Assembly: GCA_005406025.1 (NCBI GenBank)
Contig: BGZK01000007.1
Location: 372,001 to 436,000 of the forward strand
Direction of reading: 5' to 3'
DNA: 64,000 nt
Source: Eumeta japonica
Lineage: Eukaryota; Arthropoda; Insecta; Lepidoptera; Psychidae
Positions 22,546-35,674 of this stretch are shown piece by piece. Under the pieces are notes generated by a model. It worked only from the letters and a program-made list of their open reading frames with translations, was not told the origin of the DNA and did no database searches. Both the position numbers and the translations under genes were made by a program. How positions within the stretch are numbered: position 1 is the first letter of the stretch; each line of letters opens with the position of its first letter.

Positions 22546-22589
22546 GGCTTTGGCGAGGCTAATGTTTATCATAAACATAGCCCTAAGCC
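22546..22589. repeat. branched stem-loop
   Basis: GGCTT pairs with AAGCC, and GGCT plus ATGTTTA pair with TAAACAT plus AGCC around a TCA loop, leaving a small internal loop. It may be part of a dispersed repeat; nothing shows that it is transcribed. Confidence 0.5.
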
Positions 22590-23468
22590 AGTCGGCTTAT
22601 GCAGGACGCTAATAACAGAGAGAGAGAGAGTACTTAATTGAGAAGGTCCGCGAATTTTAAGCTTTTAGTACCCCCCATCTTCGCCATTCGACCGCTCTCC
22701 TGAAAACATAATTGCTGTGGTCATTGTCGGAAAACGCATAATTCGTGGTGAAAATTGTTTTGAATTTTTGTTACCTTTTTATTTCAGTAGTGAGAATTTG
22801 AGGTTTTTTTTTTTAATGAAATTCTTTCATGTTATCGACAAAAATAATACATCTCTCATGTATTAGTGTCGTTTTAAAATCATTTTTTAGGATTTCATAC
22901 ACAAAGGGCCTGGTTTACGACCGTCTATGCGTCCATCCGTCTGTTCTAACTTTAAAGGGTCTAGTATCTTTCGAACAATTATGTAGATCATTAAAATTTT
23001 CTGAGAATATGTATTATTAAAACGAATATTTTAAAAATATAAAAACACTTTAAATAATGTGTCTAATATTTGTTTAAAAAAATACTTAAGAATACAAAAA
23101 AGGCTAAACTGAAAAATTAAAAGCACCTATAAAAGAAATATGATGTTTCAATTTGGTTTTTCTTTTTTTTTTTTCTATCATAAAACAGTATTACATTCAG
23201 CGAATTTAAAATTATTATAGTGTTAACTCTAAAGCAAAACAACAGAAAATAGCTAAAAGTGAGTCATTTACACGGGATATTAGCTTGTGTTAAAGATCCC
23301 ATACTCGATGAAAGAGAATTCATTTGTTATTTGTAAATAAATAATATAAACAAAGTTTGCGATGTTAAATATATAAATTATAATTATTATATAGAAATAA
23401 TTATTACCTAATAATTATATATTTATATAATTAATTCCATAAATATTGTTTATATATAATTATACGTA

Positions 23469-23620
23469 CAGGGTTACTGGAAATACGTAGCGATTCCTTT
23501 AAGGAGTGATAGTAGAGATCCTTGGGTAGATGGGGCAAAAAATGTACTGATTGCGAAAAAAATATTTTTCTCTTTCTTTTAAGAAAAGTGGATCACGCTA
23601 CTTCAAAGTGGATTAAAAAA
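23469..23620 (-). mobile_element. possible terminal noncoding part of the 24-kb transposon
   Basis: GGGTTACTGGAAATACGTAG, then GATTCCTTTAAGGAGTGATA and AGTAGAGATCC, resemble the noncoding end of DUF4817-type insect transposons as I remember them. It lies about 460 bases beyond the 3' end of the transposase remnant. No matching inverted terminus was found on the other side. Confidence 0.3.
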
Positions 23621-24078
23621 AATTTACGCATTTAATGATTATTTTTAGTGTTGTTAGGTTGCTAGCACTCTACTATGTAATAATAATACAAAAAACAGAA
23701 ATGTGCCATTTGTGAATTATCATTTAGAGAATTTAAAAGATTTCATATTTTTTACAGTTTCTGAGGACTAAACGCAATTTTATTACAAAAAATCACCTAA
23801 CAACTTTATCGGCGTAATAGTTTAATAACAAGTATGTTTTATTATCTATCCAATGAGGTATAACAAAATTAAACAAGTTGAAAAATGGCTGAGTAAATGA
23901 ACTTAATACAAAATAAGTAAAAAATCGTCATTTTTAAAACTTATTTATTTTGTGGCCTAAACTTAAATTTACGGCTGATTTTTAAAGTATAAGCTCCTGT
24001 TTCTAACGCAAGTACGCATTATTGTCCTTAATTGAGTTATTACGTACAACATCACTAGACAAAGAGTTTTTGATTTCA

Positions 24079-25025
24079 CTTGCGGATCCTTAATTTTTCA
24101 ATGTTTGGTATTGGCGAGATATCATAGATCAGGCGTTTCATGTGCTCCCACAAGTGCTAATAATCCGTCCGGGTAAGATCAGAACGCCTTGCTGGCCATG
24201 GGATAGTTCCTTCTCTACCAATCCACCGATCAGGAAAATTTTGATTTAACCATTAGCGGAGATTAATTCTGCAATGTGCAGGACATTCATCATGCTGGTA
24301 GTATATCAAGCGGTTTGTCTCCAAAGGTACATCGTGAAGAAGTCCAAACATGTCTTCCCTCAAAAAGTTCTCTTAAGCCTGTGCGTTTAAATTGTTCAGA
24401 AGAAAATGAGGACCAATCAAATTATCATTGATTACTTCCATCCAAACGTTCAATGAAAAGCGTCGCTGTGATCCATGTGGTCTCTTTTTGTTTGGGTTTC
24501 TATTGTCTTTAGGGGCCTAAAAGTGCGTATTATGATAATTTGTTATTCGGTTTTGGTCGAATTTAGATCCATCTGTCTATGAAATTCTGCGTAGGAATGT
24601 ACAATCTTTTGTATCAGTGTGTAACATAAAACGGCAGAAGTCCAACCTCCTGGCATACTTTCCTTCCTTGATGACGTGTACGGGAGCATAATGATAGGGA
24701 TACAATTCGACAGTATGAACAGTGAACCACACTTGCTATTGGGACAAGCCAAGCCTACTTGCTATGACGTTTGTAGACGCTGTTGGGTTTTCTTGGGAAA
24801 GCTGAAGGATTTCCTCTCCATCTTCCACAGCATATATGCATGTTCTTCTAGAATCTAAAGTACTGTCTCTCTTATTCGACGATACACGCCGTTAAAAATG
24901 CAGTTACCAGGCGATCGATGATCAGGTAACCGACCTGCATAATCGTGACCTGGCGCTACAGCGTCACCATCAATGAATTCGTAGCAGAACATGATATCAG
25001 CTTATTCTTCATTGGAATTGGTCTT
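24079..25025 (-). pseudogene. DUF4817-type DDE transposase, nearly full length, decayed
   Basis: Read on the minus strand across shifting frames, the order of motifs is complete. A DUF4817-like start comes first (LPDHRSPGNCIFNGVYRRIRE, about 24895-24960 region, one residue group per frame). Next are a helix-turn-helix with ENPTASTNVIASRLGLSQ, a linker with PYHYAPVHV, and the first catalytic block TDGSKFDQNRITNYHN. The core FSLNVWMEVINDNLIGPHFL follows, then the second-Asp block YYQHDECPAHC, RWIGREGTIPWPARRSDLTR and a final WEHMKRLIYDI. This is the insect IS630/mariner-superfamily transposase with DUF4817 domain. Several stops and frameshifts show it is dead. E of TDE is G here. Confidence 0.88.
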
Positions 25026-26690
25026 TAAACAAATGCCAAGTCGTCAGTAAAGCAATCAAGCATAAAGTCCAGCAGATGAGCTGAGTATTAAAGAAACTGC
25101 CGATATCAGAATCCAGTACACAATCTGAGTCACAGTGAATCCACAAAAAGTCCACCAAATACAACGCCATACGATCGTCTGCTAAGTACGGGCAGTACAG
25201 ACTGTCACATCTCTTGAAAAAAGAACGTTTCTAATAATTAAAATGTCCATAATTTTTTAACTATTGATTACCTAGAAATAAAAATAAAACAAAGGTTGTC
25301 TGTCCAATTTTATTGCTCTTATCTCAAAGCAGGTGTCACGCCACAATAAAGATGATTTATTGTTGTGTTTAAAACAATACAAGCGCTATCTTTTCCCAAG
25401 TATTCATAAAGTTTAGTCGGATCTTTGAAATGATTTCTATGTTAAACGTCAATAAAGAACTGTAGGCTTGCATTAGAAACATACACTCAGAAAATTAAAT
25501 GTTAAGAAAAAAATTATTATGTTACAATAATTACCATTGTTCACTTATTATATCCATGTAAGCGAAGCAACGGGCGAGTTAGTGATAAATATATTGATAC
25601 AGATATTACATACATTTAGTGACTTAGCCCAGAAATCTAGTTCCATTGTGATTGTATATTTTCTAATACATTTTGGCACGGCTTTAAAAATAAACGGGCA
25701 TTTTATGTTTAGAAATGGCAAAGAGAGATGACAACTAACTCTTAACAATTGTTTATAGTTCATAATCGTTGATTTTAATTCCGCGAGTGATTTGTAAGCT
25801 CGCGCTGCAACTAATGGATTGACTTTAACCCGCGCAGAAACATCATGATAATTGTGTTTTCTTCGATTTTTGCTTTTGTAGTTATCCTTTTCATTTATAA
25901 AAATACTGCCTAAGTCGGCTTCTTCTTGTTTTGTATTATAAAATAATTGTGAATAATTTATTTTATGTCTTTGAATTCACTTTTGAACTCTTTTATGATT
26001 TGTTTATAAGTCGTTAGCGTAGTGTCAATACTTTTATAAAAAAATTTAGCTGGGTCCACCGTATACAGACTCAAGCCCGCATTTTTCTGCTATTCTCTCC
26101 AGTTTTTCAACGCAGCCAATGTTTCATAATTATTATGAAATTCCCCAAAATCATCTTTGGGAAAGCCTTACAAAACTGCTGCCATTTATATATTTTTAGT
26201 ATTATTTTCGTTTTCTTTTCTTCTTATGTGGCGCTGCCACCAGTGGTGTCGCTCGTATGTGAGCGTTAAGATCATCGGGGACTTCAACTCTTCAATTAGA
26301 AATAAAAAGAAGACAACTATGTCAATTTGATAAGTTCTTCACTTTTTCTGTTCATGAATCTCATGTATGTTCAGTCTAACACATAATCATAAGAATATTT
26401 GACAATCCATTAGTATCGAGGCCCTTTTACTTGAGCCCTGGTCAACTCTTTTCTTATCATCGACCGACTTTCAACTGATGCGTCGTGCTTATTCTTCCAT
26501 AATTTTACAATCAAATTTCAAATATAACGTGAACCCACATACGCGAGTCTTAGCATGGAGGACGGATGCCTCACATGCCACCTGCATCTAGCTCAGCTAC
26601 TACAATATCTTGTCCTATTTAAGTTAATTACATTATTTCAATTCGTCATTTCTTTTAGTGTTTCGCAGTCAGTTTGATGTCCGTCGAGTG
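25026..26690. other. noncoding stretch
   Basis: No family similarity recognised. The two overlapping open frames near 25.54-25.76 kb are on opposite strands and look random. Confidence 0.45.
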
Positions 26691-26699
26691 TTATCATCA

Positions 26700-27000
26700 C
26701 AATGACTTCGAAACGGAATAGAATGTATGTAACCCCCTCACCTTCGACCTTCCGAACTATAAAACAGTTCCGTCGATGTAATCCGATTCGAGCGGTGTTT
26801 ACGCGGCGCGCGCCGCCGGTTAGCCGGCCGGTTGAACTTCTAATCGGCCGGCGTTGCCTAATGGCGCGGGCGCCGATCGCCCACTCCAGATAATAGACGG
26901 CGCGTTGTACCTCCGCCGGGGGGAATTTCCGGAATTGGGATATCTTGTTAGCTTCCGCGGTCGGGTTAGACCGGATCGGAAACGGCTCGATGCGTGTTTG
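26700..27000. other. GC-rich island with kappaB and GATA motifs
   Basis: Very CpG-rich (TTACGCGGCGCGCGCCGCCG, TTAGCCGGCCGGTTG) between AT-rich flanks. GGGAATTTCC at 26921-26930 is a perfect NF-kappaB (Dorsal/Relish) consensus, and GATAA lies at 26889-26893. The open frame at 26702-26893 has no recognised domain. I interpret the island as a possible regulatory element. Confidence 0.4.
26921..26930 (+). promoter_or_regulatory. kappaB-like site
   Basis: GGGAATTTCC matches GGGRNNYYCC exactly. A GATA motif 28 bases upstream mirrors the kappaB/GATA pairing of insect immune-gene enhancers. No gene start is recognised nearby, so function is inference. Confidence 0.35.
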
Positions 27001-27359
27001 ACTACTTAAATATAAGTAGTCGAACCTTAACCGTTATGTAAAAATTTGGTTATCAAATATTACCGTTTCGTTGATAAAGAAGAATGTAACGAACGGATGA
27101 ACCGAAAGATCGCTGTGGCTCTGATAGGCAGACGTTTCTGAGAGGAGCAGCTACTATTTAAGATGATAAGTCATTCCATCCGTTTAAACTTTGTTACAAA
27201 CAGGTGTACCACGATATTTCTAGGTTATCTTTTATGATGAATAAACGAAACGTAAAAAAGTGTTCTAAACATGTTCGAGTCAAAGATGTGTGTGAAATGG
27301 AATGTGTACAAATGTAAAGTTTTACGTGGCACTTATTTAACGAAAAAACGAGATTTGAA

Positions 27360-29845
27360 GAATAGGTAAAGGAATAGAAAAAGTGAGCTAATATATTTTA
27401 TACTATAAAGTAGAAGTTGCAAAAAAGGGTGGAGTATGATTTTTGGTAAAAACAAAATTGAAAAACCAGATCATTGGTTCGTAAGGGACATCGGACAGAA
27501 TAGCGGCAATTCATATTAATTTACCAGCATATACGAAACATTGGACAGTCATCCAAGTATATTTACCGACAGAAATAGCTATCAAAACAGCTACAAACAC
27601 TTTTTACAGTAAAATAGGCGAAATTACTAAAAAATATGCTTAAAATAATGGGAAACTTTAATGTTAACGAATGGCCAGCGAAGAATAGGTAATTAAGGAA
27701 TTCGAAAGCGGCAAAAGAAGAAAAAGTGCTAGAATTCCTACTAGAACTAAATTTAGCATTGCTTAACTCTATTTAGTTTTGTGCTCCGCAAGATGCATAA
27801 AAATAAATAGACATGAATATCTCCAAATAGAAAAGTTAAAAATGAAATAGACTATATTTTAAAAAACAAAGTTGGGTTATTCACTGATACAGGTGTAATA
27901 CAAAACCTTAATTGGAATACCAACCATCGCATAGTATTTTTCTGTCTATCTAATCACGAACCATAAAAACGTAAAGCAAAAGTAACTGATAAAAACCACT
28001 TCTACGTGCTTAGTGTCAAGTCAGTCAAAAATAAGGACACAATATATATGATGGAAGTCGTAAACTCAAACAATAATACACTAAAATAAAAAACAAACTC
28101 AAGGAACAGATAAAAATACTTCCGAATAAGAACAACGAATCCTATCTGCGTGAAGGGACTCTAAAACTAATTGAAGATAAAACAAACTTAATAGCAAAAA
28201 AGTGTAGATAGAAAAAAAATAATGAAATGTCAGAACTAAGCAAACAGATTCGAAAAAACATGAAGAAATATAGAAAGAACCGAAATATAAAAGCGCTACA
28301 AACCACATAAACGATACAGGAAGCATACTAAAAGCTCTTAAGGAAATTCGTGAATAGGGAAAGGAATGGATACAAAGATTAAGAGATAAGGAATCATCAA
28401 CAAATTCAAGATACTAATTCCTAAAAATAGTAACAGATTACTTTCGCTTGTTATACTCAAATCGACACGGTATGGCCTCGCCTGGCAGAAGACCCAGATA
28501 GGAAAATATGATAAGAGATGTTGATATTGTACCAGAAATATTAAAATCAGAAGTAGAAAAAGCTATAAAAAGTCAAAAAAATCTCCCGATCCAGATAAAT
28601 TTTCAAATGAGCTTGTGCGCGGTTAAATCGAAAAATTAAGTCAGATATTAACATAGATTATCAATAAGATACTTTGTTTGAGTAATGTTCCAAGTCAATG
28701 GGCAAGAATACTTCGTTATGATAATATTGTTTTAATGATAATATAGGAAATTTTAGACTCATGTCTCTTATCTCAAATGTGTAAAAGGTCTTTGAAAAAG
28801 TAATTCTTGACAGAACAGCAAACAAACTTGATAAAAAGCAACCTCTACTACAGGCTGGGCTTAGAAAAAATTTCGGCACAATCGACCACATGCACACTAT
28901 CAAGCAACTTATACAAAAATACAACGAGTTTAGCAAGACTCTCCTGGCTTTCATAGATTATTCCAAAGCATTAGATAGCCTCAAATAAGAATCCGTATAA
29001 CAAAGTCTTACAGGACAGGAAATAGAAAATGCTCATGTAATTGTCATAAGAGATAGTTGCAGTGAAAGTAAAGCTTGTGTCAAGCTGGAATCTCTATGGT
29101 GTGCTTTTTCAATCGATAGGGGGAGTTAGGCAAGGTGGTCCACTCTCGTCGAAACTGTCTGTTCTTAGCCGTGCTGAAGCAAGTGCTTAGGAAATTAGAT
29201 TGGATCATTTGTAACTAAACATAAACCGATCGAGATTGATACATCGAAGATTTGCTGATGACTTAGTCATACTGGAGGAAAATCCAAAAGTAATGGATTT
29301 CCGCTAGGGCACAAACCATAGCAGACAACAGCCGAGAGGTAGATCTGAAATTGAACTCGGATAAGACAATCGTGATGACAAATCAGCAGACATAATCATA
29401 TATGGGAAAAAACTGGAAATACGTAACGGTATTTGTATATATAGGTCAGCTTATAGCACTCATAAATCAAATGTCCAAGAAAATAGACAAAAGAATTGCT
29501 ACAGAATGGAAAAAATTTGGGCTTTGAAAGAAATTAGGAAAAGCAAGAAATTAGTAAGACTTTCGATACTTGTATTCACCCCTGCATCACACATGGTTGC
29601 GAAACCTAGGCACTAGCAGAATGCTATGAAAAATAAGGCAAACGAGTGACAGTCTGGTATCCGAGAGATAGCTTCAGGAGCCGAGGTCTAAAAGATGCGA
29701 AAATGGGAGAACAACCTGAAAGTGACCCTAGGTCCCCTTTAAGTACGAGTGGCAACTAATATAAAACAGTGGAAGGTTTTGGAGGAGGCCTATGTCATAA
29801 GGCACACCGAACGTCGAGACATATTGTAAATAGTTTAATGTTATT
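27360..29845 (+). pseudogene. RTE-type LINE, endonuclease plus reverse transcriptase, decayed
   Basis: Plus-strand frames give the order of an RTE-clade polyprotein. An APE endonuclease segment comes first (AIHINLPAYTKHW, VIQVYLPTE), followed by 'NEIDYI…TDTGVIQNLNWNTNHR' near 27840-27930. The reverse transcriptase then has SEVEKAIKS (about 28550), 'ISLISN…', AGLRKNFGTIDH (about 28855), GVRQGGPLS (about 29120) and the catalytic RRFADDLVILEENP with FADD at 29251-29262. The C-terminus has 'FTPASHMVAKPR' and ends QWKVLEEAYVIRHTERRDIL near 29828. The N-terminal part of the endonuclease is missing (5' truncation). Many stops and frameshifts are present; it is a dead copy. Confidence 0.85.
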
Positions 29846-30704
29846 TATTTGTAAGCAAGAACGGAAAAGCTGGTTCGGAAATAAAAAAAAAAGCTTAGTA
29901 TTACTATTTAACAACAAAATGTTTTGCAACTCGATGCTCCCCGACTTTTATTGATTTCTGAAGTACTTTATTAGTTTTCCAAAAAAAAGAAAAACACACA
30001 CTTTAATTGCGGTATCGACATTCATGTGGCGCTATATTTTCAGGCACTTATTATATTTATTTAAAACACAATTATTATGCAAATCGTTATGATAATCGTT
30101 TTTAAAAGGAATGAAATTAGAAAACTTTTCAGATTCTCAAAGCCAGACACCAACGTTCACAAATTAGAAGCTTTGTTGAAATTCATATTGTTAATGAACT
30201 ACTATACATAATGAGTACGCAGCCTGTTGAATAAAAATTATCTAATTTATAAATACATACTCTTTTACTTGAAAAAAATTTAAATTATTATAAAATAAAG
30301 AAAATGGTTTTATTCCAATATATAGGTTTACGATTACGTAGTGCTTAAAAGTCGTTATAATTTATATTGATTTTATACCATTAACTAGAGAACAAGGCAA
30401 TCAGCTAGGTCATATGAGTATAAGTACGCGACAAAAAAAAAAAACAATATGTATTGTCGTTCTTTTACAATTTAAGTTTAGTAAGCAAAAACATCTTTAC
30501 CCTAACATTATGGTAGAATAGATGATGAGTCTAAAGATGTAAATTGTTGTAGAATCATCAGTTAAGTATACTTTCAACAAAAATTATTCTTTAGCTTTAA
30601 AATGAATTATGGACCTAAGTGATTTGATCGATTTCAGTAGTAAAAAACTCTGAGCATTTTAATAAAAATAACATGGCATTTTTAAGAATTAAAAACATAT
30701 AATA

Positions 30705-30885
30705 TAAAACTAGATGTGTCCGTGTCTTTGCACGGGTGGAATTTATCTTCATAAATCAATAGATTTGCCTTGAACAAATTTTGAAGCAATAAAGTATATA
30801 ATGCATTGTCCCGAGCTACGCTCAAATCATGTGTGACAACTCAATCAAAATTCATCTAGTGGATTTGAAAGAACAGACAAAGTTT
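30705..30885 (+). mobile_element. dispersed repeat fragment
   Basis: ACTAGATGTGTCCGTGTCTT, then TGCACGGGTGGAATTT, and farther on TCAAAATTCATCTAGTGGAT and GAAAGAACAGACAAAG, match the word order of a common lepidopteran repeat with 'CTAG…GCCCGCG…TGG' at the start and 'ATCAAAATCGGT…GACAGACAG' later. It is strongly diverged. Confidence 0.5.
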
Positions 30886-33800
30886 CTTTAAAATAATCAT
30901 TGTATTCTGTATCATTGTTTTTTGTTACCCGCAATCAACTTTCGTGTTACATTTATATATAGGCTTGAAGTTTCTGAGAGGAATTAGTACAGAATAATAA
31001 ATTTATTTAACCATTTATTCTACCTGTTTAATGCATGCATAATCAACATTTTATCAAAATTCGTCGTATTGCGGTATTCCCTAACAAAGACGCAATCTGA
31101 ACATTACTAAATTTGGGCATAATTAGCGTAATGAAATAGGCTTAGCATCGAGATAGTCGCTTATCTCATTCGTAATCTAACAGACTAGACATATTTATAC
31201 ATGCTATGTATTAGATGGAGTTCTTTATTTATTTAGATGTTAAGTATTATAGCGTTAAACCCTGACCCATTTTTTTTTATTTTCAGCGCCTGTATTCAGC
31301 AATTATAAAGCTATTTTTGGGTCCTCACTTTGATCAAAAACATTTTGTTTCGCTTGTCAAGGTGTGGCGACATCAAAATGATACTGCCAACATATTAAAA
31401 TTTCAAATTTTAATATTCCATGTACAATATATATTTGGTTTCTGCAATTTGATAAATGAATTAGGGTTAATACTAATTACAATAATAATAAATATATTTA
31501 TGACACAAACAATGTTATATAATCAGCTATATTAATATACAAAAAAGGTAAACCTTTGTAATTTTTTTTTATTATTTATTTGTAAAGGATAATCTTAGGA
31601 ACTACTAGACTGATTATAAGAACTCTTTATATTATGAGTGATTGTTGTAGGCATTTATTTATTCCAAAAACAGTACTTTTTTCAGATTTTGCACCCGTGC
31701 TTGTAAGTTTTTTGATATATTTAATTACAATGAGATTGTTAGATATATTTCTTATTATGTTGCACCAGGTTTTCTAGTTTTTTTTCCGATTTTACTTAAC
31801 TATATGATGTGCGACTTTGGTCTAATTTTTTTATTATGAATTTTAAATGAAAAAAAGCTGAATACTGTATCAGATTTGTATTTATACGGGCAAAACCACC
31901 ACGACTTACAATTATAACAAAACGTGTCCATTATTTAAAATGTCTTCAAAACAGATATTTATTTTTATTTTAAATCAATAAATATAGGAAAAAAATTAGG
32001 GCCTCTCCTTAATCTTACTTTCGATAGATTAAATAGCAGAGCTCATTCGCCTTATTTTAAATTTGGGCCTTAGTATCCTATCTAAATGCTTGGAGCATCA
32101 CCGATGGTTTTCTGCGTCGTCAAAACACTTTGTCGACGCCCTTCTTCTTCATCAACGCCGTACAAACTTCTGCGCGCCTAGATAATTGGTCCGACTTTGT
32201 CCCCACCCCGCAATTTATGGTATGTGTGAGACGAAATAGTATTGCGGGAATTTGAATTAAAATGGCACATCGCTGCAATTGAAATATTTAAGATGATAGC
32301 GAAAGATTTTTTATGTGTTTATACTTTAAAATTATATCACATATTTGTACTAAAGACATTTCAAATATAGATGAGAATATGTAGCACCAAAATGTAAATG
32401 TATTTCTTTCTACTAAACCGATTTCGGCCGATTTCTTATGAATAATTTATTTTGTGCTGGTCCAAATAAAGATAAATAAGTATTGGGTTTCCGTTCATTT
32501 TTGTTTGGCAATTTAAGAAATTTAAAAAAATATTTTGCTCTATTTATAGTAATACAGGCCTTCTTAGCGGAACTGCCAAGCAAACTGTGCTATAAGTCTC
32601 ACTCGATGCCAATTTGACAAACAGAACTAAATTCAGTGCTCTAGCAGGGAGGATAATAGGGCATCAATAGTTAGGTTCCTATAGAAAGGGTTCCTATGAA
32701 CCGAGGGAAATACGAATAGAAAGCGGGATAGAAACCTAGTTGAAAACGAGTTAACTCAATATAAGAAACGTATAAAAATATATTTTCGTGCAGATCCGTG
32801 GGCGAAAACTAGTTACAAACATATATATGCAAGTTTACGATATTTTGTTTGTTTTATAATTAGTCTTTTCAATCTGATGTGTCAAATGTGAAGAAAATAA
32901 ATTTCTTTCAGGGTTCCATATACAAAATATGGAACGTGTTAATTTTCATTCTATTCCTTGTATTCTTCTTAAAATATAGTTGCGTTAGATTTTTTCAACC
33001 CCGTTTCAAGGAACACTCTCCCAAGATACTATTTAAGATAAGTTTAGATCTTATGCTCTCGCGATCTTAATGCGGATTACTCCATATGGCACATCACAAC
33101 TCTATAGCACACTTGTGATTGTGCTTGTATGAATATTTAACGAGCATGATGATTTTCAGTTTTTCAATTACTTCACAGAATTTCTTGAACGCTTATATAC
33201 TTGTGCACTAATTTTTATCATTAGCGCAAAAAAGCGACCATTTTTGTCGAACGTACACCTAAAATTATTGTCTGCAACGTATACAGCATACAAGTACTAA
33301 CATTTCGCAATTACTTAACGAGTAACTTAGGTTTAGCTATCAACAACATATGCACGCAAATTAGGTACAGCCGTTATCGCCGACGTCGTTACCGAATTCG
33401 CATTGCGCAAACCGCATCGTGCATTTCCGTGTCCGTGAAGGTCTACGTCAAAATGCACCAATAAACGGCGTTCATAAAACTATGTAGACTCAAAAACGGT
33501 ATAGAGCGTATATCCGTTTGGAGTTCGCGGCGTCCAGTCAGCGATTTTCCACAAAAACTCCGGTATAACCAAGTCCTCCATTAATCATGTGACGTTAAAA
33601 AGGGAGGTCCCCCACCTTCCTTTCTTCATTAAGTATCATTTCGGATCATTTAGGGGTGAGCGGTCGAGGGGCTGTATGACGCGATAAATTTAGTCTGGTA
33701 CTTGCGAAACATAAAGATTTGAGTGAATAAGGAGCGTTTGCGTTCGCAATAATATTGTAGTATGTTTTTGGAACGGTGAATAATTTTATTCGAGTGCACG

Positions 33801-34739
33801 GGCTAAAACTCGCTAACTTCATCCCGACGCTTTCGAGTTGGGGCGTATAGACTTTTTATCGCTCAGTTTCCGATTTTGTCCTCGGCGTTTTTATTTGTTC
33901 ATCGATATAAAAATAGAAGTGTTAAATTGGAACGAGTTGGAGTGAATCATTGATCAACATTACATTTAATGAATAATATGAATGTATTCGAAGATATCTA
34001 TTTTTCGTATAAATGAAAAAAAATGAGAACAAAAGGTTGCCCTATTACAAAGCAACTTGGAAATATAACGTATACGATATTTGTACGCTTGTTACTAATA
34101 AAAATATTTTTTATTTCGTTAATTCCTTTTGTTGATGCGTAATTTTATTAAATCTCAACGGACGACAACAAAAACATTAAACATAAATTAAACCTTTATC
34201 CATGTTAACTTCGTTTCCATAATATATTGTACAATTCAAAGTTACATCTGCTTTTGCGGGGCTTCAATAAACCTATCGTCTCTCCAGCCAATTACTGACA
34301 AAGGAATTGTACCACTAATATCTCCCGTCGCATGCGCAGTAAATGGAATCTAGATTACTCAATAGAAATCTTTTATCTCGTCTCCACGGCGATCGATGGC
34401 AGAATTGCCACCTCGAGACGTGAACGCGGATACAATTTACTAAGTAACATGTTGGATTCATATTTCGTGGATCCAGTACAAATTACGGTGTATTAATTAT
34501 AATATAAATTAATTGAAGTAAGTAAAGTAAATTAATTATTAATATTTTGCAATTGACTTTCTCAATTTTAGAAAATCTTCAGTTTTCATAAGGATATGTA
34601 AAAAAATGTTTTTACAGATGTACATAATATACATACATCGGTTTTCAGCACTGGCGATATTTCAACTACAAATGTCAATTTGTAATGGTAAAAAAAATAT
34701 TACATAATCTAGCTACAAATTAACAACTTTCAAATTTTT

Positions 34740-35010
34740 CGTTTCTTGGACTGTGAGGCCTTGCTTTTTTCCCTAAATTTCATGATTATAGGTCAACGAG
34801 AAAGTAGCCTACAGTTGTTGATGAGTCTGCGATTAAAAAATATATGACCGAATTTCCGTATTTTTTATTGCTCTGACTTAGAAGCTTTAATTTTTTACAT
34901 CTCCAGTGGAATATATCTATACTTGTTTCTAAAAAAAAACAGTCTTGACAAACGGACAACGAAGTGATCTTATAAGAATTTCGTTTCTCCCTTTGAGGTA
35001 TTAAGCCCTA
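34740..35010 (+). mobile_element. dispersed repeat fragment (family B)
   Basis: The order GACCGAATTTCCGTATTTTT, then ATTTTTTACATCTCCAGTGG, then CTTGACAAACGGACAACGAA and GTGATCTTATAAGAATTTCG is shared with 56290-56560 and recalls the lepidopteran family ending 'GTGATCCTATAAGGGTTCCG…ACCCTAAAA'. Confidence 0.55.
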
Positions 35011-35154
35011 AGCATAAATTTCTTACTTTTATGCTTGCTTAGGGCCTAAGTTACTTGATAAATTATTTTATACTGTTTCTTAAGAACAATCTATGCATAA
35101 AGTTAACAACGCTTGAAACAAATTGAACAATTTACTAAATATTTCGTATGAAAA

Positions 35155-35225
35155 TTACAACACATCGCTGGTTCTGATCGATGTATAAATAAATACATCC
35201 ATCAGAACCAGCAATATGTTGTTGT
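35155..35225. repeat. hairpin, about 29-bp imperfect stem
   Basis: GCTGGTTCTGATCGATGTAT (35167-35186) pairs with 35193-35212 with one mismatch and a 6-base loop. Flanking CAACA/TGTTG extend the stem after small bulges. Size and shape resemble a pre-miRNA, though the loop is short; a mini-MITE is the alternative. Confidence 0.55.
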
Positions 35226-35674
35226 CATTTACTGTTGCTGTTTACAGTTGTATATATACAAAATATGATTTCCTTCACTGTCTTTGCTTGGCTGTGTGTT
35301 ATATTTTGTTAGTTATAATCTGGTCAGTTATTATTATATATGTAATCACTATAAATTTTATAGCATTTAGCATCTTCGAGCCATAGACTTGAGATTGATC
35401 CTCCCGCTGCCCGACCCTAATTTTCTGACAGGTGTCGCCGGCAACATTTTATTAATAGCTTTAACGACATCAGACCCTACTAGTCATTAGTCAATGTCCC
35501 AGAATTTATGTAGTGTTAATCTATTATATTTTTGGCACATCTCACTTTTAATCATAAGCATTATCCTTTATAGAAAATGTTTTTATATATAATGTTCCAT
35601 TTATACATTCATTATCATTTATACATATTTAAGTTATGCTAATTCTAACCGATTTTGAAAAAATTGCAGATTCT

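Larger units (their letters stand above)
20116..23468. other. noncoding stretch with small structured sites
   Basis: No recognised exon. It includes a GC-richer patch at about 20780-21000, three helically phased CGCCATAAA repeats at 21851-21880, a branched hairpin at 22546-22589 followed by a short (GA)n run near 22618, and AT-rich filler. Confidence 0.45.
29850..35674. other. AT-rich noncoding stretch with repeat fragments
   Basis: No exon recognised. It contains a repeat tail at about 30705-30885 (GTGTCTTTGCACGGGTGGAA), another at about 32780-32820 (CAGATCCGTGGGCGAAAACT), a GC-richer patch at 33360-33870, a repeat fragment at 34740-35010 and a pre-miRNA-like hairpin at 35155-35225. Confidence 0.5.
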
